Of a stretch of DNA of 6,519 nucleotides, positions 5,909 through 6,519 are shown piece by piece. Below the pieces are notes generated by a model. It saw only the letters and a program-made list of their open reading frames with translations, was not told the DNA's origin and did not search any database. Numbering within the stretch: the first letter of the stretch is position 1; each line of letters opens with the position of its first letter. The stretch comes from Desulfobacterales bacterium (lineage in GTDB: Bacteria > Desulfobacterota > Desulfobacteria > Desulfobacterales > UBA5852), in NCBI GenBank assembly GCA_016735415.1, contig JAERRP010000562.1, positions 1-6,519 on the forward strand, read 5' to 3'. Both the position numbers and the translations under genes were made by a program.

Positions 5909-6007
5909 TTGGAAGTTGAACGTTAAAAGTTCGATCTGCCGGAGGCAGACAAGTCCTCCACACTGCCGGCGGATAAATGCTTGCTCGCCTTTGGCGAGTT
6001 GGAAGTT
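5909..6007 (+). repeat. 9-bp direct repeat TTGGAAGTT bracketing a hairpin-rich segment
   Basis: TTGGAAGTT occurs at 5909-5917 and 5999-6007, exactly 90 bp apart. Between the copies lie two small perfect hairpins: TCTGCC-GGA-GGCAGA (5935-5949) and CTCGCC-TTT-GGCGAG (5984-5998). CTGCCGG is also repeated directly (5936-5942, 5963-5969). A 9-bp flanking duplication resembles an insertion target-site duplication, but the enclosed 81 bp has no matching terminal inverted repeats, so a simple miniature transposon is not supported. It may be a dispersed intergenic repeat unit. Confidence 0.4.
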
Positions 6008-6199
6008 CATCTTTTCAAGTCCTTAAACCCAATCCCCCCTCCTCCCGAAACCACGCTACTACCTTTTCACAACTTTTATAGTTATTGCCATTCCATCAGC
6101 GCTGTTTATCCTTTTTGGGTATTGGGAACATTTACTAATCGTGACCCGATGCATGCTTCTGCCAAGCAGCAGGACGTATCCAATCCAAAAATATAGATC

Positions 6200-6205
6200 A
6201 AGGAG
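6200..6205 (+). promoter_or_regulatory. Shine-Dalgarno that fixes the amidohydrolase start
   Basis: AAGGAG sits seven bases before ATG 6213. An in-frame ATG at 6153 exists upstream, but it lacks a Shine-Dalgarno and would bury the signal peptide behind 20 polar, basic residues. The 6213 start is therefore preferred. Confidence 0.75.
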
Positions 6206-6212
6206 ATATAAA

Positions 6213-6519
6213 ATGACTCTTTCAATTTTAAGCCGACGTGTCCTCCAAGGCATCGGATTCGGTGCGCTTTTGTTGATCATGGTGGCGCTGCCGCTGGGCG
6301 CGGCGACGACCGATCCATCCAAAAAGGGCGATTCGAAAGTCCCCGCGGACCTGGTGTATCGCAACGGCTTCGTCTACACGGTGGATATGACGCGAAGCCG
6401 GGCGGAGGCATTCGCCGTTAAAGACGGCAAGTTCCTCGCGGTCGGCACCAACAAAGACATGAAAGCCTTTACCGGCAAGGACACCAAGGTGATCGATCTC
6501 AAAGGCCGGATGGTAATGC
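6213..6519 (+). CDS. Exported amidohydrolase family protein (N-terminal part, runs off the window)
   Basis: The first 102 codons of a gene that continues past the window end. Residues 1-31 form a signal peptide: basic SRR (7-9), hydrophobic core FGALLLIMVALPLG (16-29) and likely cleavage after GAA, which places the enzyme in the periplasm. Residues about 45-102 match the N-terminal beta-sandwich of amidohydrolase-superfamily enzymes of the YtcJ/Amidohydro_3 type: ADLVYRNGFVYTVD (45-58), EAFAVKDGKFLAVGTN (65-80) and VIDLKGRMVM (93-102). The last is the strand that normally leads into the PGFxDxHxH metal-binding motif, which would lie just outside. Members hydrolyse amide, carbamate or related bonds with one or two metal ions; the substrate cannot be told from this part. 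Codons are visibly more G/C-rich than the preceding intergenic DNA. No functional link with the peptide transporter is shown, though both could act on exogenous amides or peptides. Confidence 0.85.
   Translation, partial: MTLSILSRRVLQGIGFGALLLIMVALPLGAATTDPSKKGDSKVPADLVYRNGFVYTVDMTRSRAEAFAVKDGKFLAVGTNKDMKAFTGKDTKVIDLKGRMVM

Larger units (their letters stand above)
5578..6212. other. Gene-poor, AT-rich intergenic region with short repeats
   Basis: These 635 nt separate the lipoprotein and amidohydrolase genes, which point away from each other. No frame combines a start, a Shine-Dalgarno and a credible protein of useful length. It contains an AGGAGG followed by a 34-codon frame (5694-5798), a GAATTAAAA tandem repeat (5831-5860), small perfect hairpins (5935-5949 and 5984-5998) and a 9-bp direct repeat (5909-5917, 5999-6007). 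Composition is clearly more AT-rich than in the flanking genes. Promoters for both flanking genes should lie here, but I cannot place convincing -35/-10 pairs. The repeats suggest remnants of mobile or dispersed intergenic elements. Confidence 0.6.

Noticed and set aside
5742..5963. Minus-strand frame of 73 codons in the intergenic region
   Set aside because: It runs through the GAATTAAAA tandem repeat and the hairpins, has low-complexity Leu/Ile content from the repeat and no ribosome site; only its TDGRIG string is noted as a finding.
5909..6007. Miniature transposon with 9-bp target duplication
   Set aside because: The flanking repeat fits, but the enclosed 81 bp has no terminal inverted repeats, so the claim was kept at repeat level.
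1..6519. CRISPR array, tRNA, rRNA or riboswitch
   Set aside because: No regularly spaced repeats, no cloverleaf with a TTCGA arm and no recognised aptamer core were seen on either strand.

Overview
The window comes from a Gram-negative bacterium. The moderate GC content, a periplasmic amidohydrolase, a lipoprotein, a protein with two PRC-barrel domains and AT-rich, repeat-bearing intergenic DNA would all fit Desulfobacterota (former Deltaproteobacteria). This placement is an inference from style and memory, not from a marker gene.

Positions 261-4297 hold the four-gene core of a peptide/nickel-type (Dpp/Opp family) ABC importer on the + strand. It consists of permease DppB-like, permease DppC-like, ATPase DppD-like and ATPase DppF-like. 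Genes are 4 nt apart (B/C), 102 nt apart (C/D) and overlapping by 8 nt (D/F), so they look like one operon. Both ATPases have complete nucleotide-binding motifs and a C-terminal four-cysteine oligopeptide-transporter domain, so the machine appears intact. No substrate-binding protein gene lies in the window. It must be further upstream or elsewhere, and the substrate (di/oligopeptide, nickel or other) cannot be fixed from the core genes.

Upstream (1-260) there is no intact gene. There is a coding-like minus-strand frame interrupted by a stop, and a plausible promoter for the operon. Downstream, 61 nt after the transporter, lies a 201-residue cytoplasmic protein made of two PRC-barrel repeats (4359-4964). 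A good intrinsic terminator (5019-5036) closes this side. A second, very GC-rich hairpin (5071-5090) sits in the convergent space before a minus-strand lipoprotein gene (5577-5125), which encodes a small basic, tyrosine-rich cell-envelope protein of unknown function.

Positions 5578-6212 form a 635-nt gene-poor, AT-rich stretch. It contains a GAATTAAAA tandem repeat, several short hairpins and a 9-bp direct repeat spaced exactly 90 bp, and looks like decayed or dispersed repeat DNA. The window ends inside an exported amidohydrolase gene (start 6213), of which only the signal peptide and the N-terminal beta-sandwich are visible.

I see no convincing undescribed system. The most useful leads are the PRC-barrel gene that follows the transporter, the interrupted frame upstream of dppB and the repeat-rich intergenic block.
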